Assembly: GCA_046080565.1 (NCBI GenBank) | Contig: JBJTUF010000150.1 | Span: forward strand, 1 to 9,887 | DNA: 9,887 nt | Direction of reading: 5' to 3' | DNA from: Cuspidothrix sp046080565 | GTDB taxonomy: Bacteria; Cyanobacteriota; Cyanobacteriia; Cyanobacteriales; Nostocaceae | Shown: positions 1 through 6,230 of the stretch, one piece after another | How the letters are laid out: each line of letters opens with the position of its first letter | Position numbering within the stretch: the stretch's first letter is position 1 | Translations under genes and position numbers: made by a program | The notes under the pieces: generated by a model | The model's database searches: none | What the model was told of the DNA's origin: nothing | Seen by the model: the letters and a program-made list of their open reading frames with translations, nothing else

Positions 1-138
1 TGGGGTACATCAAATGTTCCAAAAAACTATAGAAGAATTAATGCAATTTAGCCGCTATCGGTTGAAGGATTACATCAAAGGGCAAAGAGCTATGAAGCTT
101 GCTCTCTCTAGCTTCTAGCTATCTTGTCCTCCTGTCAG
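1..138 (+). mobile_element. Right end of an insertion sequence (partial)
   Basis: The minus-strand FAD monooxygenase frame loses family similarity at about position 138, just before the conserved GDAAHG segment should appear. Read inwards on the minus strand from 138, the terminus begins CTGACAGGAGGACAAG. This matches the putative IS terminus at 9749 (CTGAGGGGATGACG...) at 15 of the first 21 positions. A plus-strand ORF tail ends 20 bases inside this terminus, as expected for a transposase gene next to its terminal repeat. The rest of the element lies outside the window. The family is inferred from the right-hand copy, which looks IS4-like. The exact end could be off by a few bases, because no target duplication can be seen with only one end present. 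Confidence 0.5.
2..118 (+). CDS. 3' end of an ORF, probably a transposase (partial)
   Basis: Frame 2 is open from the window edge to a TAG at 116-118 and gives 38 residues, including FQKTIEELMQF and KDYIKGQRAMKLAL. I do not recognise the family from this tail alone. The call as a transposase C-terminus rests on context. The tail ends 20 bases before the point where the neighbouring monooxygenase gene is cut off. That junction also resembles the terminus of the IS at the right edge of the window. It is too short to show catalytic residues. Confidence 0.4.
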   Translation, partial: GVHQMFQKTIEELMQFSRYRLKDYIKGQRAMKLALSSF

Positions 139-980
139 GACAATTCGCTGTTGATACCAGGTAGGTTGAATGGTGGTATTGTGGGATTGATGAACAACAC
201 GATTTATGTAGTAGGGACGCTGTTCCATGTTGGCAACAGGAGAAAGATTGACGAACTGTTTTAAAGACTCAGGAAAGCCAGCTTTTTCTAGTTCTTGTTG
301 AGCTAATTTTAGTAAATCATGCTCAATTTTTCCCTGTAATGATTCTAGAGGTAGGGGTAAATGTAGAATATATGCAAATTGATCATTGATGCAGAATAAA
401 ATCATCCTTAATCTCTGATTAAATTGGGAATTTGCAGAGGTTGGATCATATCCACAAATATTGACAACTATTGAATTTTGTAAAAATCTTGTTTCTATTT
501 CTGTTTGTATTTCCTGGGGAATATTAGTTATGCCTCGACAAGATATAGCTGCGAATCCTGAATATTCAGGTTTAGCAAAGGGGGCGTTAGGAGTATTTTC
601 GTAAATTTTTTGTCGGACTGTAGAGTTAATGCCATCAGCACCAATAATTAATTTGGCACGGAAAGATGTTGTTGCTAATATAGGCGGAATTTTATCTAGG
701 TTTTGTGGTAAATTTTGATCAGGAGTTTGATTGTTTTCCCAATGGGCGTAGGGGTTAGCAGCAATGCTAGTATCAGAAACACAATCTATTCGTACACAGT
801 TAAATTCTGGCTCATTTATGACATTAATACAGCGATGATTTGCTTTAATTAGGTTGCTTGGTAGTAAATTTCTGAGGATAGTTTGTAATTCATACCAAGG
901 GATTGATAATCTACCTTCACCATATTTTTCAACCCAGTCATCAAAACTCAGAGGTATTGATAATGTTAACTTTCCTTGGA

Positions 981-990
981 GATTTCTAGA
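981..990. repeat. Target-site duplication, left copy
   Basis: GATTTCTAGA directly abuts the CAGGG end of the MITE and is repeated exactly on the other side. The bases immediately outside differ (A at 980, G at 1124), so the duplication is exactly 10 bp. Confidence 0.85.
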
Positions 991-1124
991 CAGGGTTATT
1001 TCATTCTAGATTTAAGCAACGAATTTAGGTGTTTTCAGCCATTGTGAGATGGAATTCCTGAAGCCTAAAATGACGCATTGTCGTAAATACATAAAATGTC
1101 AGATTTTAGAATGAAACAGCCCTG
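991..1124. mobile_element. MITE with ISAs1-like ends, inserted in the monooxygenase gene
   Basis: This 134-bp element starts CAGGGTTATTTCATTCTA and ends, read inwards on the other strand, CAGGGCTGTTTCATTCTA: 18-bp terminal inverted repeats with two mismatches. It is bounded by a perfect 10-bp direct repeat, GATTTCTAGA, at 981-990 and 1125-1134. It has no coding capacity, so it must have been moved in trans. The CAGGG termini and a 10-bp duplication fit the ISAs1 family, whose members duplicate 8-10 bp; the family assignment is from memory. The cyanobacterial MITE named Nezha is an obvious comparison, but I cannot confirm identity. Confidence 0.85.
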
Positions 1125-1134
1125 GATTTCTAGA
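1125..1134. repeat. Target-site duplication, right copy
   Basis: Second exact copy of GATTTCTAGA, next to the other terminal repeat of the MITE. On the coding (minus) strand it reads TCTAGAAATC and encodes Ser-Arg-Asn in frame on both sides of the insertion. Confidence 0.85.
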
Positions 1135-1473
1135 ACACCATGAACGACTGGAGTTTAGGGATTTTTGTGGACTTAATGATATAACAAATTCTTTTACGGT
1201 TGTATAAGCATTAATATCTAAATATTTAAGAGATTTTAATCCATTAGGAAGAAGATCCAATCCTTTACCAATTGGTCGAAAGGTACGGGTTTGATCAAGA
1301 ACTAAGATATTTTGAATGCCACGTTTGTATAAACCTACAGCGGTTGCTAAACCAATGGGTCCAGAACCGACTATCACTACATCGTAGATTTTTTCAGGGT
1401 TCAATGTTTCTTGAGAATTAAATACCATAATCTTACATTTCAAATTATAAAATGTGATTTTTGTGGCTAATAA

Positions 1474-2394
1474 TTAAGCACGACGAGCATTTAAACAACA
1501 CCATTCTTTGCGTTTCCAGAGAGTAGCAACTATCCAACCATTTTGTTCTAAAGCATCTGCAACGGCTTTAGATTGTTCTAATAAAATGCCACTAAATATA
1601 CCCCAGGTACTGGGTTTGGTAATGGCGGTCATTTCTGGAAGTAGTTCAATAATGACATCAGCTAAAATATTGCAGACAATTCCATCTACGGGCTGATCTA
1701 TGATTTTCTGTATCATGCTAACACTTCCTTCGATGGGGATTAGAGCATCAGAACGGATATCATTGAGAGCGCGATTGCTAAAAGTAGATTTTACCGCTAA
1801 GGGATCATTATCAAGGGCATAAACTTTGCCAGCACCTAATAATATTGCACCAATGCTGAGAATACCTGAACCACAACCAATATCAGCAATGACTAAAGGT
1901 TGTCCTTTTTCTTCTGTACCAATAAAGGAGTGAGGAAGTTCACTAAATCGCATCTCTAGAGATTCTAAACATAGTTGAGTAGTGGCATGATTACCAGTAC
2001 CAAATGCTACACCTGGATCTAAACGAATTACTAAGCGGTCTGTGGATGCGGGTAAAGGCAACCATGCGGGGTTAATGAGGATGCGATCGCCTATTTCTTC
2101 AGGTTGCCAATGTTGTTTCCAGCTACTAGACCAGTCTTCTTCATCAATTAAACCCCAATGTAATATGGGGGAAGATAATCCAATACATAGGGCATCTTGA
2201 CGGAGTAATAATGATAAAGCTGCTAAATCTAATAGTTGTGCTTGAAAGCTAGGTAAATAAGCTTTAGCTATTAAAACATTGCCTTTAATTTCTACTGCTG
2301 TACCACGACAGCCAAAATTTTCTAAGCGCCAAAATATAGTATCTTCTAAATCTAGTTCCGCTAAAATATGCAATTCCCACCAAGTATTTGCCAT
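1474..2394 (-). CDS. prmA: Ribosomal protein L11 methyltransferase PrmA
   Basis: The 306-residue product is a SAM-dependent methyltransferase expected to methylate ribosomal protein L11 in the cytoplasm. The N-terminal substrate-recognition part (about 1-85) is followed by the PrmA linker EEDWSSSWKQHWQP (85-98). The hallmark LDPGVAFGTGNHATTQLCLE is at 125-144. SAM motif I, IADIGCGSGILSIG, is at 169-182, with the acidic end of strand 2 at VYALDNDPLA (191-200). The NILADVI motif is at 242-248. The length is normal for the family and the ATG at 2392-2394 gives the expected N-terminus (WWEL). It lies 156 bases downstream of serA on the same strand and is followed after 45 bases by the broken monooxygenase gene. 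No strong ribosome binding site was seen. Confidence 0.95.
   Translation of the reverse strand: MANTWWELHILAELDLEDTIFWRLENFGCRGTAVEIKGNVLIAKAYLPSFQAQLLDLAALSLLLRQDALCIGLSSPILHWGLIDEEDWSSSWKQHWQPEEIGDRILINPAWLPLPASTDRLVIRLDPGVAFGTGNHATTQLCLESLEMRFSELPHSFIGTEEKGQPLVIADIGCGSGILSIGAILLGAGKVYALDNDPLAVKSTFSNRALNDIRSDALIPIEGSVSMIQKIIDQPVDGIVCNILADVIIELLPEMTAITKPSTWGIFSGILLEQSKAVADALEQNGWIVATLWKRKEWCCLNARRA
2083..2090. other. HIP1 octamer GCGATCGC (one of four)
   Basis: GCGATCGC occurs here inside prmA, at 3327-3334 inside serA, and at 6612-6619 and 6678-6685 inside the J-domain gene. Four copies in under 10 kb of AT-rich DNA is far above chance and is a known signature of many cyanobacterial genomes. 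Confidence 0.9.
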
Positions 2395-2409
2395 AGAATT
2401 TTAGATTTG

Positions 2410-2444
2410 TAATTGGTAATTAGTAATTGGTAATTGGTGATTGG
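2410..2444. repeat. Heptamer array, unit TAATTGG, 5 copies
   Basis: Five consecutive 7-bp units: TAATTGG, TAATTAG, TAATTGG, TAATTGG, TGATTGG. It lies just upstream of prmA. On the prmA strand the unit reads CCAATTA, the same family and orientation as the array before clpP3 at 5290-5351. It fits the STRR class of cyanobacterial repeats. Confidence 0.85.
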
Positions 2445-2469
2445 GTAAGAACAAACTATCTTTTTTGGA

Positions 2470-2514
2470 ATTAGGATGATTTCTATAATTTTCAAATTAT
2501 TTAATCATCCTAAT
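2470..2514. other. AT-rich stem-loop between serA and prmA
   Basis: A perfect 12-bp inverted repeat (ATTAGGATGATT at 2470-2481, AATCATCCTAAT at 2503-2514) encloses a second 7-bp one (ATAATTT at 2485-2491, AAATTAT at 2494-2500). Together they could form one long hairpin just past the serA stop. There is no T-run after it on the minus strand, so it is not a standard intrinsic terminator. It may instead be an RNA processing or stability element, or a remnant of a small repeat. Confidence 0.5.
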
Positions 2515-2550
2515 CAAAATCAAATCAATTACAAAAATCAAAGTCCATAT

Positions 2551-4131
2551 TTAAAGAGTGACTGTATAAGCGTCTCTAATGCCCGGTAATTTTTTGATTT
2601 CGTCTAAAATTCCATCAGGCAGGGGATCATCAATGCTCAAAGCCATTACAGCGTCACCACGAACGATTTTTCGACCGACCTGCATACTGGCAATATTGAC
2701 ATTAAAACTGCCGAGTAGAGAACCCAGTTTACCAATAATACCTGGGACATCACGGTGTAGGGTAAACAGCATATATTTGCTGGGAGGAACATTAATGGGG
2801 AAACCGTCAATGTCAGTGAGGTGAATTTCCTTATCACCTAACAAAGCACCAGTGACAGAATGTGTACCTAAAGTACCTGTGGCTTGAAGATGCAATGAAC
2901 CGGCATAATCTCGCGCTGAAGCATCTCTAGTTTCAATAACCCGGATACCTCGTTCTTTGGCTTCTATGTTAGCGTTAACATAATTTACCCGTTCACGCAG
3001 GGCTTGATAAAGTAGTCCTTTGAGGGTGGCGATAATTAGGGGTTGACTTTTGTTAGTTGCCAGTTCGCCTTGTAGTGTAACATTAAGTGTTTCTACTCGA
3101 CCGCCAGTAAGTTGACCAACTAAGTTACCCAAGGTTTCCGCTAATTCCATGTAGGGCTTGAATTCTTCTAGGACATCAGGTCCAAGTCCAGGAATATTTA
3201 CGGCTGAACGGGCAGGTAGTCCCAATAAGACATCCCGAATTTGTTCAGCTACATCTATGGCGACGTTAACCTGAGCTTCAGCAGTGGAAGCACCAAGGTG
3301 AGGAGTAAGAATGGTATCTTTACCAAGCGATCGCAATTCCGATTCACCCAAAGGTTCAGAATCAAATACATCCAAAGCCGCCCCAGCAATAACACCATCT
3401 TTAATTGCTACTGCTAAAGCCGCTTCATCTATAATTCCACCACGAGCGCAGTTAATAATTCTGGTAGTGGGTTTCATTAACGCCAAAGTTCTAGCGTTGA
3501 TTAAATTAGCAGTTTCCTTAGTTTTGGGAATATGCAAAGTGATATAGTCAGCTTGCTGGAATAGCAACTCTAACTCCACCAATTGACAACCCAGTTGTTC
3601 GGCTCTTTCTGCGGAGATAAATGGATCATAAGCCAGAAGTTTCATTCCCATGGCCTTAGCTACAGTAGCAACGTGAGAACCAATTTTGCCTAACCCGACA
3701 ACGCCGAGGGTTTTTTTGTATACTTCCGCACCAACATAACTTTTACGATCCCACTCCCCACGTTTCACAGAAGCATTAGCATCAGGAATATGACGAGATA
3801 GGGATAACATCATAGCTAAGGCGTGTTCTGCCGCCGCAATAGTGTTACCTTCAGGAGAATTAACAACAACTATCCCTTTGCGAGTGGCGGCGGGAACATC
3901 AACATTATCCACACCCACACCAGCACGGCCAATAATTTTTAATTTTGTGCCAGCCTCTATAATTTCTTGAGTAACGCGAGTACCGGAACGAATCATCAGC
4001 GCGTCATACTCACCAATAATGGCTTTAAGTTCATCTGGCTTGAGAGTAGTTTTGACATCAACTGTGGCCACTTGGGAAAGGATATCAATACCAACTTGAT
4101 CAATGGGATCGGAGACAAGAACCTTGGACAT
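2551..4131 (-). CDS. serA: D-3-phosphoglycerate dehydrogenase SerA
   Basis: The 526-residue enzyme oxidises 3-phosphoglycerate to 3-phosphohydroxypyruvate with NAD+, the first step of serine synthesis in the cytosol. The substrate- and nucleotide-binding domains cover about 1-310. The Rossmann motif GLGKIG is at 146-151. The catalytic residues of the family are in place: Arg230 (NCARGG), Glu259 (FDSEP) and His278 (TPHLGAST). The intervening regulatory domain spans about 318-445 and a C-terminal ACT domain about 453-526 (YMLFTLHRDVPGIIGKLGSLL), which is the long form of SerA. The ATG at 4129-4131 gives the usual start, MSKVLVSDPID. It is the first gene of a minus-strand series serA-prmA-monooxygenase and is divergent from clpR across a 395-bp gap. 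Confidence 0.97.
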   Translation of the reverse strand: MSKVLVSDPIDQVGIDILSQVATVDVKTTLKPDELKAIIGEYDALMIRSGTRVTQEIIEAGTKLKIIGRAGVGVDNVDVPAATRKGIVVVNSPEGNTIAAAEHALAMMLSLSRHIPDANASVKRGEWDRKSYVGAEVYKKTLGVVGLGKIGSHVATVAKAMGMKLLAYDPFISAERAEQLGCQLVELELLFQQADYITLHIPKTKETANLINARTLALMKPTTRIINCARGGIIDEAALAVAIKDGVIAGAALDVFDSEPLGESELRSLGKDTILTPHLGASTAEAQVNVAIDVAEQIRDVLLGLPARSAVNIPGLGPDVLEEFKPYMELAETLGNLVGQLTGGRVETLNVTLQGELATNKSQPLIIATLKGLLYQALRERVNYVNANIEAKERGIRVIETRDASARDYAGSLHLQATGTLGTHSVTGALLGDKEIHLTDIDGFPINVPPSKYMLFTLHRDVPGIIGKLGSLLGSFNVNIASMQVGRKIVRGDAVMALSIDDPLPDGILDEIKKLPGIRDAYTVTL

Positions 4132-4225
4132 AATGACTTAATTTTAATGGACAGGTTTTGCTGTACAAGACTTTTTAGTTTAGTGCTTATCTGTGGCACT
4201 TGTGCAAAAATTATCAGAATCAGGG

Positions 4226-4281
4226 AATTTTAGATTTTGGATTTTAGATTTTAGATTTTGGATTTTAAATTTTAGATTTTA
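4226..4281. repeat. Heptamer array, unit GATTTTR, 8 copies
   Basis: Eight in-phase 7-bp units run without interruption: AATTTTA, GATTTTG, GATTTTA, GATTTTA, GATTTTG, GATTTTA, AATTTTA, GATTTTA. It lies in the serA/clpR divergent spacer. The unit differs from the other arrays in the window. Confidence 0.85.
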
Positions 4282-4400
4282 GAGTTACATCCAAGTACAT
4301 CATTGATTGTTTCCTCCTGAACTTCTGAATGGTTGGGAAACCCCTCCCCTACTTCTAAATTACAAACTGAAACTTAAAAATCATACAGGATAAGGCATTT

Positions 4401-4435
4401 CCTCCTCCCTCCTGCCCTCTAACTCCTGCCTCCTG
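4401..4435. repeat. Heptamer array, unit CCTCCTG, 5 copies
   Basis: Five imperfect 7-bp units: CCTCCTC, CCTCCTG, CCCTCTA, ACTCCTG, CCTCCTG. It is a pyrimidine-rich block about 90 bases upstream of the clpR start. It is also GC-richer than its surroundings. Confidence 0.7.
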
Positions 4436-4526
4436 CTATATCATCGAGAAATCCGCACTCTAAATCTCTCAAACATCGCGTTAGGATGTAATACATTAAC
4501 GGCATAGTTTCAGGCGATCAGTAGCT

Positions 4527-5189
4527 ATGGACATTTCTCCCATCAAGGCTGTGCAAGCCCCTTATTACGGCGATAGCTCCTACCGGACACCGCCACCAGA
4601 TTTACCCTCTCTACTATTAAAGGAGCGAATTGTTTATCTGGGTATGCCATTAGTTCCTGCTGTCACGGAATTAATCGTCGCTGAATTGCTGTATTTGCAG
4701 TCTGATGACCCCGAAAAGCCCATTAAAATCTACATCAACTCTACAGGTACTTCTGGTTACAGTGGCGAACCTATCGGTTTTGAAACCGAAGCCTTCGCTA
4801 TCTATGACACTATGAAATACATCAAGCCCCCCATTCACACCATTTGTATTGGTTCGGCAATGGGTATGGCAGCAATGATTCTTAGTGCTGGTACAAAAGG
4901 CTGTCGTGCTAGTTTGCCTAATTCTTCGATTATCCTGCACCAACCCAAGAGTTACGCCCAAGGTCAAGCAACGGATATTCAAATTCGCGCTAAGGAAGTT
5001 TTAGCTAATAAAGCTTCCATGGTTGATATTCTGTCTCGCACTACCGAGCAAACAGCAGAAAAAATTAGCAAGGATATGGATCGTCTGTTCTACATGACTC
5101 CCTACCAAGCCAAAGAATACGGCTTAATTGACCGAGTTTTTGAGAAGGAAGAACTTGCTAATCCTCCCCTGCCGGCAAGTGTGCTTTAA
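4527..5189 (+). CDS. clpR: ClpR, catalytically inactive ClpP-like subunit
   Basis: The 220-residue protein has the ClpP fold but lacks the protease triad. Aligned by eye with ClpP3 downstream, the nucleophile segment GLAASMGS reads GSAMGMAA, putting Gly113 at the serine position. The catalytic Asp is replaced by Leu187 (DMDRLFYM against DMDRDFFM). His138 (ILHQP) is kept. The SPGG strand motif has become STGT and is followed by a 9-residue insertion (about 75-88). These changes define cyanobacterial ClpR, which is known to join ClpP3 in a mixed-ring proteolytic core that works with a Clp chaperone. The ATG at 4527 gives a typical length, but only a weak AGG is seen upstream. clpP3 follows after 191 bases on the same strand. 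Confidence 0.93.
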   Translation: MDISPIKAVQAPYYGDSSYRTPPPDLPSLLLKERIVYLGMPLVPAVTELIVAELLYLQSDDPEKPIKIYINSTGTSGYSGEPIGFETEAFAIYDTMKYIKPPIHTICIGSAMGMAAMILSAGTKGCRASLPNSSIILHQPKSYAQGQATDIQIRAKEVLANKASMVDILSRTTEQTAEKISKDMDRLFYMTPYQAKEYGLIDRVFEKEELANPPLPASVL

Positions 5190-5191
5190 GA

Positions 5192-5240
5192 AGGTGACAG
5201 ATAAGAGGTGACGGGTGACAGGTAACAGGTGATAGGTAAC
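5192..5240. repeat. Heptamer array, unit AGGTRAC, 7 copies
   Basis: Seven contiguous 7-bp units (AGGTGAC, AGATAAG, AGGTGAC, GGGTGAC, AGGTAAC, AGGTGAT, AGGTAAC) begin two bases after the clpR stop codon. Confidence 0.85.
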
Positions 5241-5289
5241 AGTAAAAAGAAAATAGGGAAGAGGCACTCATACAGAAGTTTATTCTTCC

Positions 5290-5351
5290 CAATTACCGAT
5301 TACCAATTACCGATTACCGATTACCAATTACCAATTACCAATACCAATTAC
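5290..5351. repeat. Heptamer array, unit CRATTAC, 9 units
   Basis: Nine units alternate between CAATTAC and CGATTAC. One unit (5339-5344) has lost a base and is 6 bp long. The array ends 17 bases before the clpP3 ribosome binding site. It is the same family as the array upstream of prmA, in the same orientation relative to the downstream gene. Confidence 0.85.
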
Positions 5352-5368
5352 CCGAATAAATTAAAACT

Positions 5369-5372
5369 GGAG
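5369..5372 (+). promoter_or_regulatory. Ribosome binding site of clpP3
   Basis: GGAG lies 8 bases before the ATG at 5381, outside the repeat array, and supports that start. It suggests clpP3 is translated independently of clpR. Confidence 0.7.
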
Positions 5373-5380
5373 TAGCAAAA

Positions 5381-5974
5381 ATGCCTATAGGCGTACCTAA
5401 AGTTCCTTACCGGATGCCCGGTGGACAATATACAGATTGGATTAGCATTTATGATCGTCTTTACCGGGAAAGAATTATTTTCTTAGGAAGAGATGTAGAT
5501 GATGAAATTGCTAACCAAATTATTGCCGTGATGCTATATCTGGATTCTGATGATCCAGGGAAGGATATATATTTGTATATCAATTCCCCCGGTGGTATGG
5601 TGACATCTGGGTTGGCAATTTATGACACTATGCAACACATCAAGTCAGATGTGGTGACAATCTGTGTCGGTTTAGCTGCTTCCATGGGATCTTTCCTATT
5701 GGCTGCTGGTACAAAGGGTAAACGCCTGGCTTTACCTCACTCCCGGATTATGATTCACCAACCTTCTGGGGGGACTCGCGGACAAGCTTCTGATATTGAA
5801 ATTGAAGCTAGGGAAATTCTGCGAATTCGCAATCAGCTAAATCAAATTTACTGTGATAACACTGGTCAATCTTTGGCTAAGATTGAAAAAGACATGGATC
5901 GGGACTTTTTTATGTCTGCTCAAGAGGCTAAAGAATACGGTTTAATTGATCGTGTGATTGAAGAACGCATCTAA
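5381..5974 (+). CDS. clpP3: ATP-dependent Clp protease proteolytic subunit ClpP3
   Basis: The 197-residue serine peptidase is the active partner of ClpR in the cyanobacterial ClpP3/R core, which degrades unfolded or tagged proteins fed by a Clp chaperone in the cytosol. The triad is complete: Ser101 (GLAASMGS), His126 (MIHQPSGG) and Asp175 (DMDRDFF). The substrate-binding SPGG motif is at 69-72. The C-terminal EAKEYGLID segment is conserved. Assignment to ClpP3 rather than ClpP1 or ClpP2 rests mainly on the upstream clpR, the usual cyanobacterial order. Start chosen from the GGAG 8 bases upstream. Confidence 0.93.
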   Translation: MPIGVPKVPYRMPGGQYTDWISIYDRLYRERIIFLGRDVDDEIANQIIAVMLYLDSDDPGKDIYLYINSPGGMVTSGLAIYDTMQHIKSDVVTICVGLAASMGSFLLAAGTKGKRLALPHSRIMIHQPSGGTRGQASDIEIEAREILRIRNQLNQIYCDNTGQSLAKIEKDMDRDFFMSAQEAKEYGLIDRVIEERI

Positions 5975-6020
5975 AAAGGAAAAATAGATTCAAAATTCAA
6001 GGTTGAAAATTCCATTTTCA

Positions 6021-6076
6021 GGCAAGAGGTAAGAGGCAAGAGGCAAGAGGCAAGAGGCAAGAGGCAAGAGGCAAGG
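6021..6076. repeat. Heptamer array, unit GGCAAGA, 8 copies
   Basis: Eight contiguous units, of which six are identical GGCAAGA; the second is GGTAAGA and the last GGCAAGG. This is the most homogeneous array in the window, so probably the most recently expanded. It sits between clpP3 and the J-domain gene. Confidence 0.9.
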
Positions 6077-6156
6077 GGACTTTAACCCATTGGTTGGATT
6101 CAGCAAGGAAAAGATAACAAATTCTTCTTGTCTCGGATAAACCCAACTTTTGACTG

Positions 6157-6177
6157 TTCCCTATTCCCTATTGCCTC
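6157..6177. repeat. Short heptamer array, unit TTCCCTA, 3 copies
   Basis: Three 7-bp units: TTCCCTA, TTCCCTA and a degenerate TTGCCTC. It lies between the GGCAAGA array and the ATTTTGA array. Confidence 0.6.
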
Positions 6178-6193
6178 ATCTGTAGGACATGGA

Positions 6194-6221
6194 ATTTTTA
6201 ATTTTGAATTTTGAATTGGAG
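6194..6221. repeat. Heptamer array, unit ATTTTGA, 4 copies
   Basis: Four units: ATTTTTA, ATTTTGA, ATTTTGA, ATTGGAG. The last unit contains the Shine-Dalgarno GGAG of the J-domain gene. The array is open in the same frame as that gene, which can mislead gene callers into an upstream start. Confidence 0.7.
6218..6221 (+). promoter_or_regulatory. Ribosome binding site that decides the J-domain gene start
   Basis: GGAG lies 9 bases before the ATG at 6231. The in-frame upstream ATG at 6189 has no such site and would add 14 residues encoded mostly by the heptamer array. The start at 6231 is therefore preferred. Confidence 0.7.
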
Positions 6222-6230
6222 CAAAGCAAC

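Larger units (their letters stand above)
139..1428 (-). pseudogene. FAD-dependent monooxygenase (aromatic-ring hydroxylase type), doubly disrupted
   Basis: The N-terminal part has the Rossmann FAD-binding motif YDVVIVGSGPIGLATA at residues 15-30, counting from an ATG at 1428. A TTG at 1441-1443 is an alternative start. The second FAD motif typical of this family is also visible (KLIIGADGINSTVRQ, encoded near 610-657). I read the frame through by hand from 990 down to 139 and found no stop or shift. The only internal break is the 134-bp element at 991-1124 plus its 10-bp duplication. These add 144 nt, which keeps the frame, but a TGA inside the element stops translation. Removing the insert gives one frame of about 382 codons reading ...WCSRNLQGKLTL... 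across the junction. The 3' end is also lost: after QRIV the frame runs into IS sequence and stops at 115, so the third FAD motif (GDAAHG) and the C-terminal domain are missing. Related cyanobacterial proteins are usually annotated FAD-dependent oxidoreductase or monooxygenase; the substrate is unknown. It begins 45 bases after the prmA stop, so it may once have been the last gene of that transcription unit. Confidence 0.85.
4132..4526. other. Divergent intergenic region between serA and clpR
   Basis: This 395-bp gap has no convincing gene. Short frames overlapping it are low-complexity or antisense to serA. It contains two heptamer arrays (4226-4281 and 4401-4435) and must hold promoters for both divergent genes. 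No clear sigma-70 pair or NtcA-type GTAN8TAC site could be assigned. Confidence 0.7.

Noticed and set aside
115..405. Separate small gene of 96 codons
   Set aside because: It is only the 3' part of the monooxygenase frame. The same frame is open without a stop from 990 to 115, and the ATG at 405 is an internal methionine.
1099..1443. Separate 114-codon gene
   Set aside because: It is the 5' part of the monooxygenase; the last residues and the stop come from the MITE.
2579..3547. Plus- and minus-strand frames overlapping serA
   Set aside because: They lie antisense or out of frame within a strong, full-length serA and have no recognisable domain.
4141..4168. Sigma-70-like promoter for serA (TAAAAT with TTGTAC, 16-bp spacing)
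   Set aside because: The -35 match is poor, and the start of transcription would fall almost on the ATG, leaving no leader for ribosome binding.
3967..4233. Frames crossing the serA start region
   Set aside because: Overlap serA coding sequence and low-complexity spacer; no domain and no ribosome binding site.
4671..4982. Minus-strand frame inside clpR
   Set aside because: Antisense shadow of a well-supported ClpR coding region.
6021..6076. CRISPR array
   Set aside because: Units are 7 bp with no spacers between them; this is a simple tandem repeat. No cas gene is present.
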